From Gp6-AA40 sp036407095 (GTDB lineage Bacteria; Acidobacteriota; Vicinamibacteria; Vicinamibacterales; UBA2999): a DNA stretch of 64,000 nucleotides. The position numbers and the translations under genes are program-made. The DNA lies in assembly GCA_036407095.1 (NCBI GenBank), contig DASWZV010000081.1, positions 310,001-374,000 of the forward strand, written 5' to 3'. Positions 1 through 8,684 of this stretch are shown here, one piece after another. Below the pieces are notes generated by a model. That model saw nothing but the letters and a program-made list of their open reading frames with translations, ran no database searches and had not been told where the DNA came from. The stretch's first letter is position 1; each line of letters starts with the position of its first letter.

Positions 1-1
1 G

Positions 2-199
2 CCGAATCCCCCGACACTGCGGTCGATCACGCGTGCGGAGCGCCAGATCGTCGAGGGGATCAACTACAAACTCTGCCTCGACGTCGACGTCGCCCAGACG
101 CGCCAGCACGTCCAGACGGTGGTGTATCGGGATACCGCGCAGACGCTGCACCTCACCCAGTGGCTGGCGGATGGGTGTGAATCGCGAACGCTGCGATGA
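2..199 (+). CDS. C-terminal part of a cystatin-like domain protein
   Basis: An open frame runs in from the window edge and ends at TGA 197-199, giving 65 residues. It contains QIVEG followed by INYKLCLDVDV, then VVYRDTAQTLHLTQW. This matches the cystatin hallmark QxVxG hairpin, the following beta strand and a late Trp loop. Cystatins inhibit papain-like cysteine proteases; bacterial members are usually secreted. The N-terminus, and so any signal peptide, lies outside the window. It precedes the VWA gene by 16 bp on the same strand and may be co-transcribed. The family call rests on motif recognition only. Confidence 0.55.
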   Translation, partial: PNPPTLRSITRAERQIVEGINYKLCLDVDVAQTRQHVQTVVYRDTAQTLHLTQWLADGCESRTLR

Positions 200-215
200 C
201 CGAAGGCGCTTTCCC

Positions 216-1208
216 ATGTACCCGAAGTGTCTGAAAACGCGGCTGGACGTGTTCCTGTGCGCATATCTCGCGTTTGGTGTGCTCGACCACGCACTCACCG
301 CACAATCTCAACAGGAAGGTGAAAAGCCGGCGGCGCCATTTCGCGCCGGCGTCGATCTCGTTGCCTTGAATGTGACCACGTCCGATTCGCACAAGCGCTT
401 CGTCCCCGGTCTCACGGAACGAGACTTCACGGTGTTCGAGGACGGCGTGGCTCAGGAGCTGTCGTTCTTCGCCGCCGGCCGGATGCCGCTCGATCTCGCT
501 GTCCTCCTCGACACCTCGGCGAGCATGACGAACGTCCTGTCGACGGCGCAGCAGGCGGCAATCGATTTCGTCGGCACCGCGAAGGCGGACGACCGCATCT
601 CGGTGATCGAGATCAACGATCGCGCGAACGTGCTGGTCCCTCTCGGCAGCGACGTTCCGGCCGCAGTCGACGCCATTCGGCGGACCACGGCGCGCGGCTC
701 GACGGCGCTGTACAACGCGCTCTATCTCGCGTTGACCGACATGAATCGGATCCGGAAAGGCAGCAGCGACATCCGTCGGCAGGCGATCGCGGTGCTGTCG
801 GACGGCCAGGACACGTCGAGCCTGGTGCAGTACGACGACGTGATGTCGCTCGCGAAAGCCTCGGGGATTGCGATCTATGCGATCGCGCTCGTCGCCCCGA
901 CTGAAGAATGGCGTCTGTCCGGATCGAAGTCGAACGTGCAGTCGGAGTTCCTGATGCGATCGTTCGCACAGGAGACCGGCGGCCTCATGTTCGTGGCGCG
1001 CGACGTCCGGGAACTCGACTCGATCTACGCGCAGATCGCGAGCGTCCTCGCGCAGCAGTACACGCTCGGCTACATCTCGAAGAACGGCAAAGCGGACGGG
1101 GTCTATCGCCGAGTCACGATCAAGGTCTCGAACCATCCGGGCGTCACGGCGCACACGCGCACCGGATATTTCGCATCGCGCACAGCGTCACCGCGACTCT
1201 CGCGATAG
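216..1208 (+). CDS. Secreted VWA-domain protein (acidobacterial VWFA-related type)
   Basis: A 330-residue protein. I chose ATG 216 because the longer frame upstream is Arg/Ser-rich and overlaps the cystatin-like gene, while this start gives a plausible signal segment (DVFLCAYLAFGVLDHALTA). A short region FTVFEDGVAQELSFF precedes the VWA domain, which has the MIDAS-type DTSAS motif near residue 100. The tail LGYISKNGKADGVYRRVTIKV ends in a TGYFA motif, typical of the VWFA-related domain common in Acidobacteriota. Its role in the cell is unknown; VWA domains bind metal ions and protein partners. It converges on the DUF202 gene across a heptamer-repeat element. Confidence 0.88.
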   Translation: MYPKCLKTRLDVFLCAYLAFGVLDHALTAQSQQEGEKPAAPFRAGVDLVALNVTTSDSHKRFVPGLTERDFTVFEDGVAQELSFFAAGRMPLDLAVLLDTSASMTNVLSTAQQAAIDFVGTAKADDRISVIEINDRANVLVPLGSDVPAAVDAIRRTTARGSTALYNALYLALTDMNRIRKGSSDIRRQAIAVLSDGQDTSSLVQYDDVMSLAKASGIAIYAIALVAPTEEWRLSGSKSNVQSEFLMRSFAQETGGLMFVARDVRELDSIYAQIASVLAQQYTLGYISKNGKADGVYRRVTIKVSNHPGVTAHTRTGYFASRTASPRLSR

Positions 1209-1220
1209 TCCTTAGTTAGC

Positions 1221-1320
1221 CCTGGTCTTGGTGCTTGGTCCAGCGTGGCGGACTGAGGGCGGACCAAGCACCGGGGACAAGGGACGACCAAGGACCAAGC
1301 ACCAGGTGCCAGGGACCAAG
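1221..1320. repeat. Heptamer inverted-repeat element (GGACCAA/GCACCAA type)
   Basis: The left arm reads CTTGGTGCTTGGTCC and the right arm carries GGACCAAGCACC twice (1261-1272 and 1291-1302) plus further GACCAAG units. The units are 7 bp long and the arms are complementary, so RNA or single-stranded DNA could fold. It fills the gap between convergent genes and might serve as a bidirectional terminator. The same unit recurs at 11818-11965. Confidence 0.75.
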
Positions 1321-1321
1321 A

Positions 1322-1753
1322 TTACTGACGCAGGAACACCAGGACGAAACCGAGTAAACCGAGGCCGCAGATGAATGCGGCCAGGCTTCCGGCGATCGAA
1401 ATGTGGAAGGGCCCGTAGTCCCGATAATCTGCTCGCAGCTTGTTCATCTGATTGCGGTAGTCCAAGGTCGCCATGAACAGGGCGACCACGCCGAGACTGA
1501 TCATCACGAGGCCGACAGCGCGTGGGCTCATGAGGTGCTCTACCTGCGTCTTCTCGTCCTGCCGCAGATACTGGAAGAACTTGTAGATCGTGAACCCGAA
1601 CGAGATGAGCGAGGTGCTCGTTCGCACCCACGCCATGAGCGTGCGGTCGAGCGCGACCATCGTTCGCGTGACGGCGAGATGCGTCCGCGAGTCAGCGAGC
1701 TTCGTACGGGTCGCGGCAAGCTCGTTCGACGAGGGGGCGCGTTCACCGGTCAT
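1322..1753 (-). CDS. DUF202 family membrane protein
   Basis: 143 residues. The N-terminal half is hydrophilic and Arg/Thr-rich (ELAATRTKLADSRTHLA), followed by the DUF202 signature RTLMAWVRTSTSLISFGFTIYKFF and two more hydrophobic segments (about 80-100 and 118-140). DUF202 proteins (YidH-like) are small inner-membrane proteins of unknown function. The ATG overlaps the stop of the upstream gene as ATGA, so the two genes are translationally coupled. Length and topology fit the family. Confidence 0.85.
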   Translation of the reverse strand: MTGERAPSSNELAATRTKLADSRTHLAVTRTMVALDRTLMAWVRTSTSLISFGFTIYKFFQYLRQDEKTQVEHLMSPRAVGLVMISLGVVALFMATLDYRNQMNKLRADYRDYGPFHISIAGSLAAFICGLGLLGFVLVFLRQ

Positions 1754-2241
1754 GAGTGGCTTTCTCTCCGCGGAAACGTCGCCTTGGCGTCGCGGAAGAA
1801 CAGCGCGCGAATCTTGTCCCAGAAGTCGCCGCCCAGCACGAGCACGCTGGTCAGCAGGAGCAGGTCTGCGATCAGCGTGAAGCGGACGGTTCGCGCTGCG
1901 TCACGCGGGGTGAGGATGCCCATATATGGCTCGATCGAACTGAGCACGATTGCGCTGACGAACATCACGATCCCGAGACGATGACGCGGGGGGCTCACTT
2001 GTTTCGGTGGCTTCAGATAGCCCAGAACCAGCCGCTTCAAGTACCGGAACCCGGGCTTGCCCAGAACCGCGATCGCGGCGAGCACACCCAGCTTCGGACC
2101 GACGAACACCACGACGCCCGCCACTGACGGTGGCAGCGATGTGCGCGCGACCGTCACCAGCGTCAGCACCCATCCCAGTACGAACACGCCGCCGCCGAGC
2201 AGCAGACGACCGATCGGTGGTGGAACGTCTTCGTCGACCAC
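1750..2241 (-). CDS. Small multi-pass membrane protein, unknown function
   Basis: 163 residues from a GTG start with AGGGTGA upstream. Four hydrophobic segments are visible: GRLLLGGGVFVLGWVLTLVTV, a segment around VAGVVVFVGPKLGVLAAIAVLG, LGIVMFVSAIVLSS, and FTLIADLLLLTSVLVLGGDFW. The C-terminal half resembles small transporter-suffix-type membrane proteins, but I would not assign a function. It forms a two-gene unit with the DUF202 protein (4-bp overlap) and lies 41 bp downstream of the sulfatase on the same strand, so all three could share a transcript. Confidence 0.7.
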   Translation of the reverse strand: MVDEDVPPPIGRLLLGGGVFVLGWVLTLVTVARTSLPPSVAGVVVFVGPKLGVLAAIAVLGKPGFRYLKRLVLGYLKPPKQVSPPRHRLGIVMFVSAIVLSSIEPYMGILTPRDAARTVRFTLIADLLLLTSVLVLGGDFWDKIRALFFRDAKATFPRRESHS

Positions 2242-2282
2242 CGTTCGCTCACCCTGCGATCGTCGCGACGCTGCGCGCGTAC

Positions 2283-3830
2283 TCAGTGACCTCCGCCTCC
2301 CACCGCGTCGCCCATCTTGGCCAGCGCATCATCGATCGTGAAGCTCGCTGCCTTCTGACGCGGCGGGAAGTCCTTGAACGTCTGCGCGAACTGCCCGGCG
2401 ATCGTTTGCGCCGCGAAGATGATGTAGTCGTGATGCAGGAACCAGTCGTAGTAGGTGTTCGAAGTGACATCCGCTCGTTCGTACGGATCGGTGCGCAGGT
2501 TGAACAGCTTCGGCAGGCGCAGCGACACGAACGGCTCGGCCCAGACCTGCAGCGTGCCCTGGCAGCGCTGCTCCATGAAGACGACTTTGAAGTTGTCGTA
2601 GCGGACGCCGAGCACATCGCCGTCGTCGCTGAAGTACATGAACAGGTTGCGCGGGCTCTCCTTCTCCTTCCCCGTCAGATAGGGCAGCAGGTTGAAGCCG
2701 TCGATGTGGTTCTTGAACGACTTGCCGTTGGCGGTATGCCCTTTCTTCAGTTTCTCGGCGACATCGGGCTCTCCAGCCATCGCCAGAAACGTCGGCAGCC
2801 AGTCGTGGTGCTGCACGATCCCGTTCGCGATCGTTCCGGCCTTGATCTGTCCGGGCCAGCGAACCAGCATCGGCACCCGGAAAGCGCCTTCCCAGTTGGT
2901 GTTCTTCTCGCTGCGGAACGGCGTCATGCCGGCGTCGGGCCAGGTGTTCATGTGTGGGCCGTTGTCGGTCGAATACATCACGAACGTGTTGTCCGCGATG
3001 CCCAGTTGATCGAGCAGCGTCAGCATCTCGCCGACATGCTTGTCGTGATCGATCATCGTGTCGTGGTACGGTGACTGCCAACGCCCCGATTGACCAAGGC
3101 TCGATGACTTCGGGTGCGTGAACAGGTGCATGTGGGTCGTGTTCAGCCAGACGAAGAACGGCTTGCCCGCCTTGTGCTGTCTCGTGATGAAGTCCTTGGC
3201 CGCGGCGACGAACTCGTCATCGCAGGTCTCCATCCGCTTCCGGTTCAACGGACCGGTGTCTTCGATCTTCTGCCTGCCGACACGCCCCCAGCGCGGTTCC
3301 TCGGTCGCGTCATCTTTGTCCTGCGCAAAGGACCGGATCACGCCGCGCGGGCCGAAGTTCTTCCGAAAATTGGGAAAGTCTTTTTCCGGCGGGTAGTCGT
3401 ACATTTCCGGCTCTTCCTCGGCGTTCAGGTGATAGAGGTTGCCGAAGAACTCGTCGAAGCCGTGCGCGGTCGGCAGGTACTTGTTGAGATCGCCGAGATG
3501 GTTCTTGCCGAACTGACCGGTCGCGTAGCCGTGGTTCTTGAGCAGCTCGGCGATCGTCACCGTCTCGGGCTGCAGACCGATGGGAGCGGCCGGAATACCG
3601 ACCTTTGACAGACCGGTGCGATAGACACTTTGTCCGGTGATGAAGGATGAGCGACCCGCCGTGCACGACTGCTCGCCGTACGAGTCGGTGAACAGCATGC
3701 CTTCCTTCGCGAGCCGATCGATGTTCGGCGTGCGATAGCCCATCACACCGTGGCTGTAGCAGCTCAGATTGGAGATGCCGATGTCATCGCCCCAGATGAC
3801 GAGGATGTTGGGTTTCTCCTGATCAGGCAC
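2283..3830 (-). CDS. Arylsulfatase (sulfatase family, first copy)
   Basis: 515 residues. Hydrolyses sulfate esters, substrate unknown. The metal pair is D15-D16 in WGDDIG, and the formylglycine site is C56 in CTAGR, the C-x-A-x-R variant of the sulfatase signature. GKNHLGD and TDNGPHMNTWPD follow. No signal peptide is seen, so it appears cytoplasmic unless exported unconventionally. GTG 3830 is preceded by GGAG at a suitable distance. It is clearly paralogous to the sulfatase at 19839-21353, with the same GYRTPNIDR, SCTAGR and GFDEFFGNLYHLNAE blocks. A candidate sigma-54 promoter lies at 3862-3875. No formylglycine-generating enzyme is encoded in this window. Confidence 0.93.
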   Translation of the reverse strand: MPDQEKPNILVIWGDDIGISNLSCYSHGVMGYRTPNIDRLAKEGMLFTDSYGEQSCTAGRSSFITGQSVYRTGLSKVGIPAAPIGLQPETVTIAELLKNHGYATGQFGKNHLGDLNKYLPTAHGFDEFFGNLYHLNAEEEPEMYDYPPEKDFPNFRKNFGPRGVIRSFAQDKDDATEEPRWGRVGRQKIEDTGPLNRKRMETCDDEFVAAAKDFITRQHKAGKPFFVWLNTTHMHLFTHPKSSSLGQSGRWQSPYHDTMIDHDKHVGEMLTLLDQLGIADNTFVMYSTDNGPHMNTWPDAGMTPFRSEKNTNWEGAFRVPMLVRWPGQIKAGTIANGIVQHHDWLPTFLAMAGEPDVAEKLKKGHTANGKSFKNHIDGFNLLPYLTGKEKESPRNLFMYFSDDGDVLGVRYDNFKVVFMEQRCQGTLQVWAEPFVSLRLPKLFNLRTDPYERADVTSNTYYDWFLHHDYIIFAAQTIAGQFAQTFKDFPPRQKAASFTIDDALAKMGDAVGGGGH

Positions 3831-3861
3831 GCGTAGCTCCTTCCGAATTTCGTCGGATCGA

Positions 3862-3875
3862 GCAAGGAGCTTGCC
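3862..3875 (-). promoter_or_regulatory. Candidate sigma-54 promoter for sulfatase 1
   Basis: On the minus strand GGCAAGCTCCTTGC has exact GG-N10-GC spacing and TTGC at -12. The predicted start of transcription is about 20 nt from the GTG. An overlapping alternative (GGCACGCGGCAAGC, 3869-3882) also has the spacing. Confidence 0.45.
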
Positions 3876-3944
3876 GCGTGCCGTTCCACCTGCAACCAGA
3901 GGCAGCGACCGGTCGCTCGTGCGTCACGCGGCTTCGCGGATCGG

Positions 3945-3960
3945 TCGCGACAATGCGCGG
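3945..3960. promoter_or_regulatory. Degenerate copy of the 16-bp palindromic activator site
   Basis: TCGCGACAATGCGCGG matches 12 of 16 positions of CCGCGACATGTCGCGG and sits about 75 bp upstream of the candidate sigma-54 promoter. The spacing agrees with the better copies, but the match is weak. Confidence 0.3.
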
Positions 3961-4058
3961 CAGGTCGCATGATGTTCGATGCCGTTCGTCGAACGACACC
4001 GACTGCTCTGGCACGATCTGGATCACGATTTGCTCCGACCGCATCAGAGTGTCAGCAG

Positions 4059-5422
4059 ATGCACCGTAGAGCTCTCGTATTCGTGGGGCTGCTCGCCTGT
4101 GGCCCTGCGTGGGCGCAGGAGGTCGAGACGGTCGGCGGAGTCACGCAGGCGGGGTAGCTTTGCCGGCAGCGACCCAGGTTACGGCGCCGCCCGCTGACGG
4201 CGCGAGCACCCCTTCAGAGTCAGCGACTCCGCAGCCGCCAGCACAGACCCAGGGCCCCGTGCGCCCGCCATCGATCGATCGAGAGACGATCACAGGTGAC
4301 GCGGAGGCGGTGGCGCGCGTCGACAATCAGCCGCTCGATCCGACGTTCAAGGGATCGTTTCTGATCCCAGGCACCGAGACACGCCTGCGGGTTGGCGGCT
4401 TCGCGCGCGTCGATTTCATTCATGACTTCCGGCCGATTGGCAGCACCGATGACTTCGTCGTCGCGACTATTCCGGTGGACGCGGTGAGCGATCTGGACAA
4501 TTCGACGATTCACGCGCGCGAGACCCGCTTCAACTTCGAGCTTCGACGTCCAAGCCGCGTCGGCAGTCTTCGTGTGCTGTTCGAGTACGACTTCTTCGCC
4601 GACCAGGGTGAGCGAGCACTCAACCTGCGGCACGCGTACGGGCAGATTGCCAATCTCCTTCTTGGCTTCACCGTGTCAACGCTGCAGGACGTTGACGCCA
4701 GGCCCGACATCCTCGACTACGAAGGACCGCCGGGGCGGATATCGGCGAGGCAGGCGCAGATCCGCTACACACTCCGACTCTCCGATGAACAGAGCGTGGC
4801 CATCGCCGCAGAGGAACCCAAGCCGAACATCGCTGCCGACAGCGAGCACGACGTGACGATTCGCACGCCCTGGCCCGACATGATCGTCCGGTACCGAATG
4901 GAGTCGCGCCGCAGCCATCTCCAGGTCGGCGCGGTGTTTCGCTCGTTGGGCGGATTCGCAGGCACCGGCATCCAGCAGGCGCAGGTGCTCGGGAGCGGGC
5001 TGGCGGTCTCAGGATCGTGGGCGCAGAACCGTCGCAACATCGTGCTGCTGCAGACGGCAGCGGGACGCGGGCTGTCACGCTACATCAAGGACACGTCGAA
5101 CGCCCCGCTCGATCTCGCCGTCGACAGCCAGGGGCGCGTGCGCGCAGTACCGCTCGTCAGCGCCGTCGCCGGTTTTCAGCGTGGCTGGACCACGACATTG
5201 CGGTCGACCTTCGCGGCGAGCCTCGTCGAGGCCAGCAGGATCGACGGCCTGGCGGCGGACGCATATCGCGAGAGCCGCTACCTCTCCGCCAACATCATGC
5301 ACTTCGCCTCACCGTTCACGATCGGCATCGAGTACGGCGTCGGTCGCTTCGAGACGCAGAACGGCCATCACAACTGGAACGGCCGCGTTCAGGTGGCGCT
5401 GCAATACGACCTCGTCAAGTAG
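4059..5422 (+). CDS. DcaP-like outer-membrane porin, reading frame interrupted near 4150
   Basis: ATG 4059 encodes a clean signal peptide (MHRRALVFVGLLACGPAWAQ) but that frame stops at TAG 4155-4157. The mature barrel continues in another frame, which runs from before this point to TAG 5422. One extra base in the GGGG run near 4150 would join them. The body has the DcaP pattern: GSFLIPGTETRLRVGGFARVD, paired aromatic/charged beta strands, and a C-terminal strand VQVALQYDLVK. DcaP-type trimeric porins admit small solutes. Without the joining base the barrel lacks an export signal. It is either an assembly or read error in the G-run or a true inactivating or phase-variable frameshift. It lies divergent from sulfatase 1. 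Confidence 0.8.
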
Positions 5423-5478
5423 CGTCGTCGCGTTGTCCTCTATCCGGAGACACCGAGCAGAAAGCAGGGTCACAGCGA

Positions 5479-6108
5479 TCACGTCTCGATCAGACCGAGC
5501 CACGCCGCATAGCGCACGAGGTCGGCGGTGTTGCGGAACCCCAGCACCCGCATGATTTCGTACTTGTGGGTTTCGACGGTCCGGCGCGACACCTTGAGCC
5601 TGCTCGCGATCTCTTTCATACGGTAGCCCTGCGCGATCAGCTGCAGGACCTGGCGTTGTCGTGCCGTCAGCGTCACTGGCGTCTTCTCGGCCATCGGCAG
5701 ATCGCCGATCCGCTCGGCGACCGGCCGGCTCACGTAGATGCCGCCGCCGAGCACGTTGTCGATCGCCGTGAGCAGTTCCTGCCCCGCGGCATGCTTCGAC
5801 ACGAAGCCCACCGCTCCGGCCTTGATCGCCTCCTTGGCGATGCGCGCGTCGGAGTACATCGTGAGGATGATGATCTTCGACTCCAGCCCCTGCGCTCGGA
5901 GTTGTGCGGTGGCTTCCAGTCCACTGAGACCGGGCATCGAAAGATCCGCGATGATCACATCGGGCTTGAGTTCGATGGCGGCTTCGACGAGATGACGTCC
6001 GTCGGCGACTGTCGCGATCACGTTGCAGTGATGCTCCAGCAATCGGTTGAGCCCCTCCGCCACGAGCACGTGGTCATCGGCGAGCAGCGTACGAGGCGGT
6101 GGGTGCAT
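5479..6108 (-). CDS. NarL/LuxR-type response regulator
   Basis: 209 residues. Receiver domain (1-120) with acidic pair D11-D12, phospho-acceptor D55 in IIADLSMPG, T83 and K105. A LuxR-type helix-turn-helix (145-205) has LTARQRQVLQLIAQG and VSRRTVETHKYEIMRVLG. It should activate or repress transcription after phosphorylation. The natural partner is the HisKA_3 kinase encoded about 730 bp away on the other strand (6837-8672), the kinase class that pairs with NarL-type regulators. AGGGG precedes the ATG. Confidence 0.95.
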   Translation of the reverse strand: MHPPPRTLLADDHVLVAEGLNRLLEHHCNVIATVADGRHLVEAAIELKPDVIIADLSMPGLSGLEATAQLRAQGLESKIIILTMYSDARIAKEAIKAGAVGFVSKHAAGQELLTAIDNVLGGGIYVSRPVAERIGDLPMAEKTPVTLTARQRQVLQLIAQGYRMKEIASRLKVSRRTVETHKYEIMRVLGFRNTADLVRYAAWLGLIET

Positions 6109-6265
6109 GACCCCTCAGACACGACCTTCGACGAGATCCACGCGCCCCAGCAACCGTCGTCGACGTCGAACTGCGGGCAAGCGTGGCACAGTTTGAATCG
6201 AAGCGCCAGCCTCACGACGCGGCCCCGCTGAGCCGTTGCACTGAAAAGCCGCGCTGGTGCGACCA

Positions 6266-6583
6266 TCAATGCGTCTTGGTTCCGAGCGACATCCGCGAGC
6301 GAATCAGGATTTCGTCGAGGACGACCTGGGGATCGTCGCGCAGCACCATCCGCATGCCCTGGAGGATGAGGAACTCCCGCGACGACAGGAAGCTGTCGAG
6401 CGCCTCGCGACTATCCCACTCGGAGACGAGCGTCAACGAGTGGCCATCGCCGGCGTCGGTCAACAGGCGACAGGTCAAGCACCCCGGCCAGGCGTGCATC
6501 CGACGGATGAACCCGTCGACGGCGCTCAGCGCCTCAGCGTGCTTGTCTTCTCTCAAGCGCAGATTGACTGTGGCTACGTGCAT
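6266..6583 (-). CDS. Antibiotic biosynthesis monooxygenase (ABM) domain protein
   Basis: 105 residues forming one ABM ferredoxin-like fold: HVATVNLRLREDKHAEAL, then GCLTCRLL and SLTLVSEWDSREALDSFLSSREF. Members are small quinol- or haem-handling monooxygenases, or oxidative-stress proteins; the substrate here cannot be told. I chose ATG 6583, where the domain begins, over the upstream ATG at 6646. The longer form would cover an intergenic palindrome at 6622-6637 that recurs across the window. Confidence 0.78.
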   Translation of the reverse strand: MHVATVNLRLREDKHAEALSAVDGFIRRMHAWPGCLTCRLLTDAGDGHSLTLVSEWDSREALDSFLSSREFLILQGMRMVLRDDPQVVLDEILIRSRMSLGTKTH

Positions 6584-6621
6584 CACGGGTGCGCATTCAG
6601 AGCTGAGGGTTTTGCCGCCTT

Positions 6622-6637
6622 CCGCGACATGTCGTGG
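6622..6637. promoter_or_regulatory. 16-bp palindromic activator site
   Basis: CCGCGACATGTCGTGG, identical to the copy at 21503-21518. It lies between the ABM gene and the divergent histidine kinase. The best sigma-54 promoter in this gap (6784-6797, minus strand) lies upstream of the site rather than downstream, an arrangement shared only with 49024-49039. Confidence 0.7.
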
Positions 6638-6783
6638 TCCCGTCACGCCGCGATTGGGGCCGGCTCAGGCGTCCTCGACCCCACCGCCCTCGTACAGCCC
6701 CAACGCTTGTATGATTCACGCGAAATCCGTCTCGCAGTTCCGGGTCACGCTCGCGGGCTGGCCCGGCTCGTTAATGAAGGAAC

Positions 6784-6797
6784 GCAACTGGCGTGCC
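6784..6797 (-). promoter_or_regulatory. Strong sigma-54 promoter match towards the ABM gene
   Basis: Minus-strand GGCACGCCAGTTGC fits TGGCACG-N4-TTGC at every strongly conserved position. Transcription would start near 6772, giving a leader of about 190 nt that contains the palindrome at 6622-6637. Confidence 0.5.
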
Positions 6798-6836
6798 CGA
6801 TCGTGGTGCAGTCGCTGAGTTGCTCTCGAGAACGCC

Positions 6837-8672
6837 GTGGAAGGCTTCACTCGCGCGGCCATTCTGCGAATCGTCCTGTTCGGCCTTGCGTATTACGTCC
6901 TCGTTCGGCTCACACCGGAATCGAGCACGGGGCAGGCCGGCGACGTTCTCATCGGCATGGCCCTCATCGTCTGGGCGTTTCTGGTGACCCGGCGACGCGA
7001 ATGGTGGCTGGTCGCGTGTACGGCCGTTGCCGCTCGTGCCCTTGCCACCATGCGCGGTGGCACCCCGGCGGTCCCTGACGGGCTCGCGCAGGCGCTGACC
7101 ATTCCACTCGGCGCCGTCGCGGCCATCGCGCTGGAGCAGATCACGCGACGACGAGCCGTTCCCGTGGATCTCCCGCTGAACACAGGCGCGCAGATCGAGC
7201 TGAGGCACACGACGGACGACGATCGTTTCCGGGTCGCGGCGCTGCTCGAGGCCAGCAGGCGGGAGCTCTCGCTGCTGCATGCGATCACGCGAATCGTGCA
7301 GCACGGCGACTTCGCACAGACGGGCGATCGGCTGCGAGAAGTCGGAGACGCCATCCGCCATATGTGGCCGGACCCGGGCGTGCTGGGCGTCCGAACCCGC
7401 CTCGGCACGGTTGTCATTGCCTCGGCGGAGCTCGAGGATCGTCAGTGGAGTCACCGCGCCGTGTTCTCGGTCGCGGATGGACGGATCGGCGCGATCGAGA
7501 TGGCGTACGAGACGTATCCGGCGACCAGCCGATCGGCGTTGCTCGACGCGATCGCCGAGATGCTCCGCAAAGCCATCGATCGTCACCTCGTCACCTTCGC
7601 GCTGTCGCAGAGCGAAGAGCGCTACCGCAGCGTGGTGGAGCATCAGAGCGATATGGTCTGCCGGTACCTGGCGGACACGACCTTGACGTTCGTCAACGAG
7701 GCCTACTGCCGTTACTTCGAAAAGGACCGCGACAGATTGATCGGTCTCCGCTTCATCGATCTGATTCCCGAGGCGGAACGAGAGGCCACGCGCCAGCAGA
7801 TCGAGGCCCTGTTGCGAGGTGAGCGCCCCCCCGCCTACGACCACTCGGTGCTACGACCGGACGGCACCATCGGCCGGCAGCAGTGGGTGAATCACGCGAT
7901 CGTGTCGCCCGAGGGCCGGATCGAGGAGTTTCAGGGCATCGGACGCGACATCACCGACCGGTGGCGTGTGGAAGAGGAGCTGCGAGGCAAGGAGGCGAGC
8001 CTGCACGGCGCCTTTCAGCGGATCCGGATGCTGGCGCAGCGTCTGATCCTGGCGCAGGAGGCCGAGCGCACGGAGATTGCCCGGGATCTGCACGACGACA
8101 TCAGCCAGCAGCTGGCGGCGGTGACGATCGAACTGAGCCTGATCGAGAGTCGCGTGAAAGAACAACCGGCAGTCGCGACTCGAGTGGCGCGCGTTCGCCA
8201 GCTCGCAGGCGAGCTGGCCGACAAGGTCAGGGCGACCTCGCACGCGCTGCATCCCGGCGTGCTCAAACACGCCGGACTGGCTTCAGCCCTGGCCTCCCAC
8301 TGCGACGCGCTGACCGCCCAGCACGAGATTCAGGTCACGTTCGAACCGCACGGCCGCTTCGACGATGTCGCTGATGATCTGGCGTTGTGCGTCTATCGGG
8401 TCGCGCAGCAGGCGCTTCACAACGTGGTCATGCACGCCGAAGCCACCCGCGCCACGGTCACGCTGGCGCGCCACGATGGCCGAATCGAACTCATCGTCGC
8501 CGACAACGGACGCGGGTTCGATCCCGCCAAAGCGCACGTGCGAGGCATCGGGCTCATGAGCATGGAGGAGCGCGTCAGCCTCGTGCACGGCACTCTGGTG
8601 GTCGATTCGACGCAGGGCGGCGGTGCACGACTGCGGATCGACGTCCCGGTTCAGGGACGTCGACGGGAGTAA
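6837..8672 (+). CDS. PAS-domain sensor histidine kinase (HisKA_3, NarX/DegS type)
   Basis: 611 residues from GTG 6837. The N-terminal ~105 residues hold about four hydrophobic segments (RIVLFGLAYYVLVRL, VLIGMALIVWAFLV, LVACTAVAARAL, ALTIPLGAVAAIALEQI). Residues ~120-255 are an unassigned, possibly GAF-like region. A PAS domain spans ~258-375 (SEERYRSVVEHQSDMVCRY to QGIGRDITDR). The HisKA_3 box has phosphate-accepting H419 in EIARDLHDDISQQLA. The ATPase domain ends DNGRGFDPAKAHVRGIGLMSMEERV. It probably signals to the NarL-type regulator at 5479-6108. The stimulus is unknown; the multi-pass N-terminus suggests a membrane or lipophilic cue. Confidence 0.93.
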   Translation: MEGFTRAAILRIVLFGLAYYVLVRLTPESSTGQAGDVLIGMALIVWAFLVTRRREWWLVACTAVAARALATMRGGTPAVPDGLAQALTIPLGAVAAIALEQITRRRAVPVDLPLNTGAQIELRHTTDDDRFRVAALLEASRRELSLLHAITRIVQHGDFAQTGDRLREVGDAIRHMWPDPGVLGVRTRLGTVVIASAELEDRQWSHRAVFSVADGRIGAIEMAYETYPATSRSALLDAIAEMLRKAIDRHLVTFALSQSEERYRSVVEHQSDMVCRYLADTTLTFVNEAYCRYFEKDRDRLIGLRFIDLIPEAEREATRQQIEALLRGERPPAYDHSVLRPDGTIGRQQWVNHAIVSPEGRIEEFQGIGRDITDRWRVEEELRGKEASLHGAFQRIRMLAQRLILAQEAERTEIARDLHDDISQQLAAVTIELSLIESRVKEQPAVATRVARVRQLAGELADKVRATSHALHPGVLKHAGLASALASHCDALTAQHEIQVTFEPHGRFDDVADDLALCVYRVAQQALHNVVMHAEATRATVTLARHDGRIELIVADNGRGFDPAKAHVRGIGLMSMEERVSLVHGTLVVDSTQGGGARLRIDVPVQGRRRE

Positions 8673-8684
8673 ACACCGACTCCG

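Noticed and set aside
1221..1320. Repeated units considered as CRISPR
   Set aside because: 7-bp units without spacers, opposed arms, no cas genes.
3045..3100. Possible palindrome copies inside genes
   Set aside because: Short CGACATG pieces occur inside coding sequence by chance; none reaches the 12-of-16 match of the intergenic copies that I noticed by eye.
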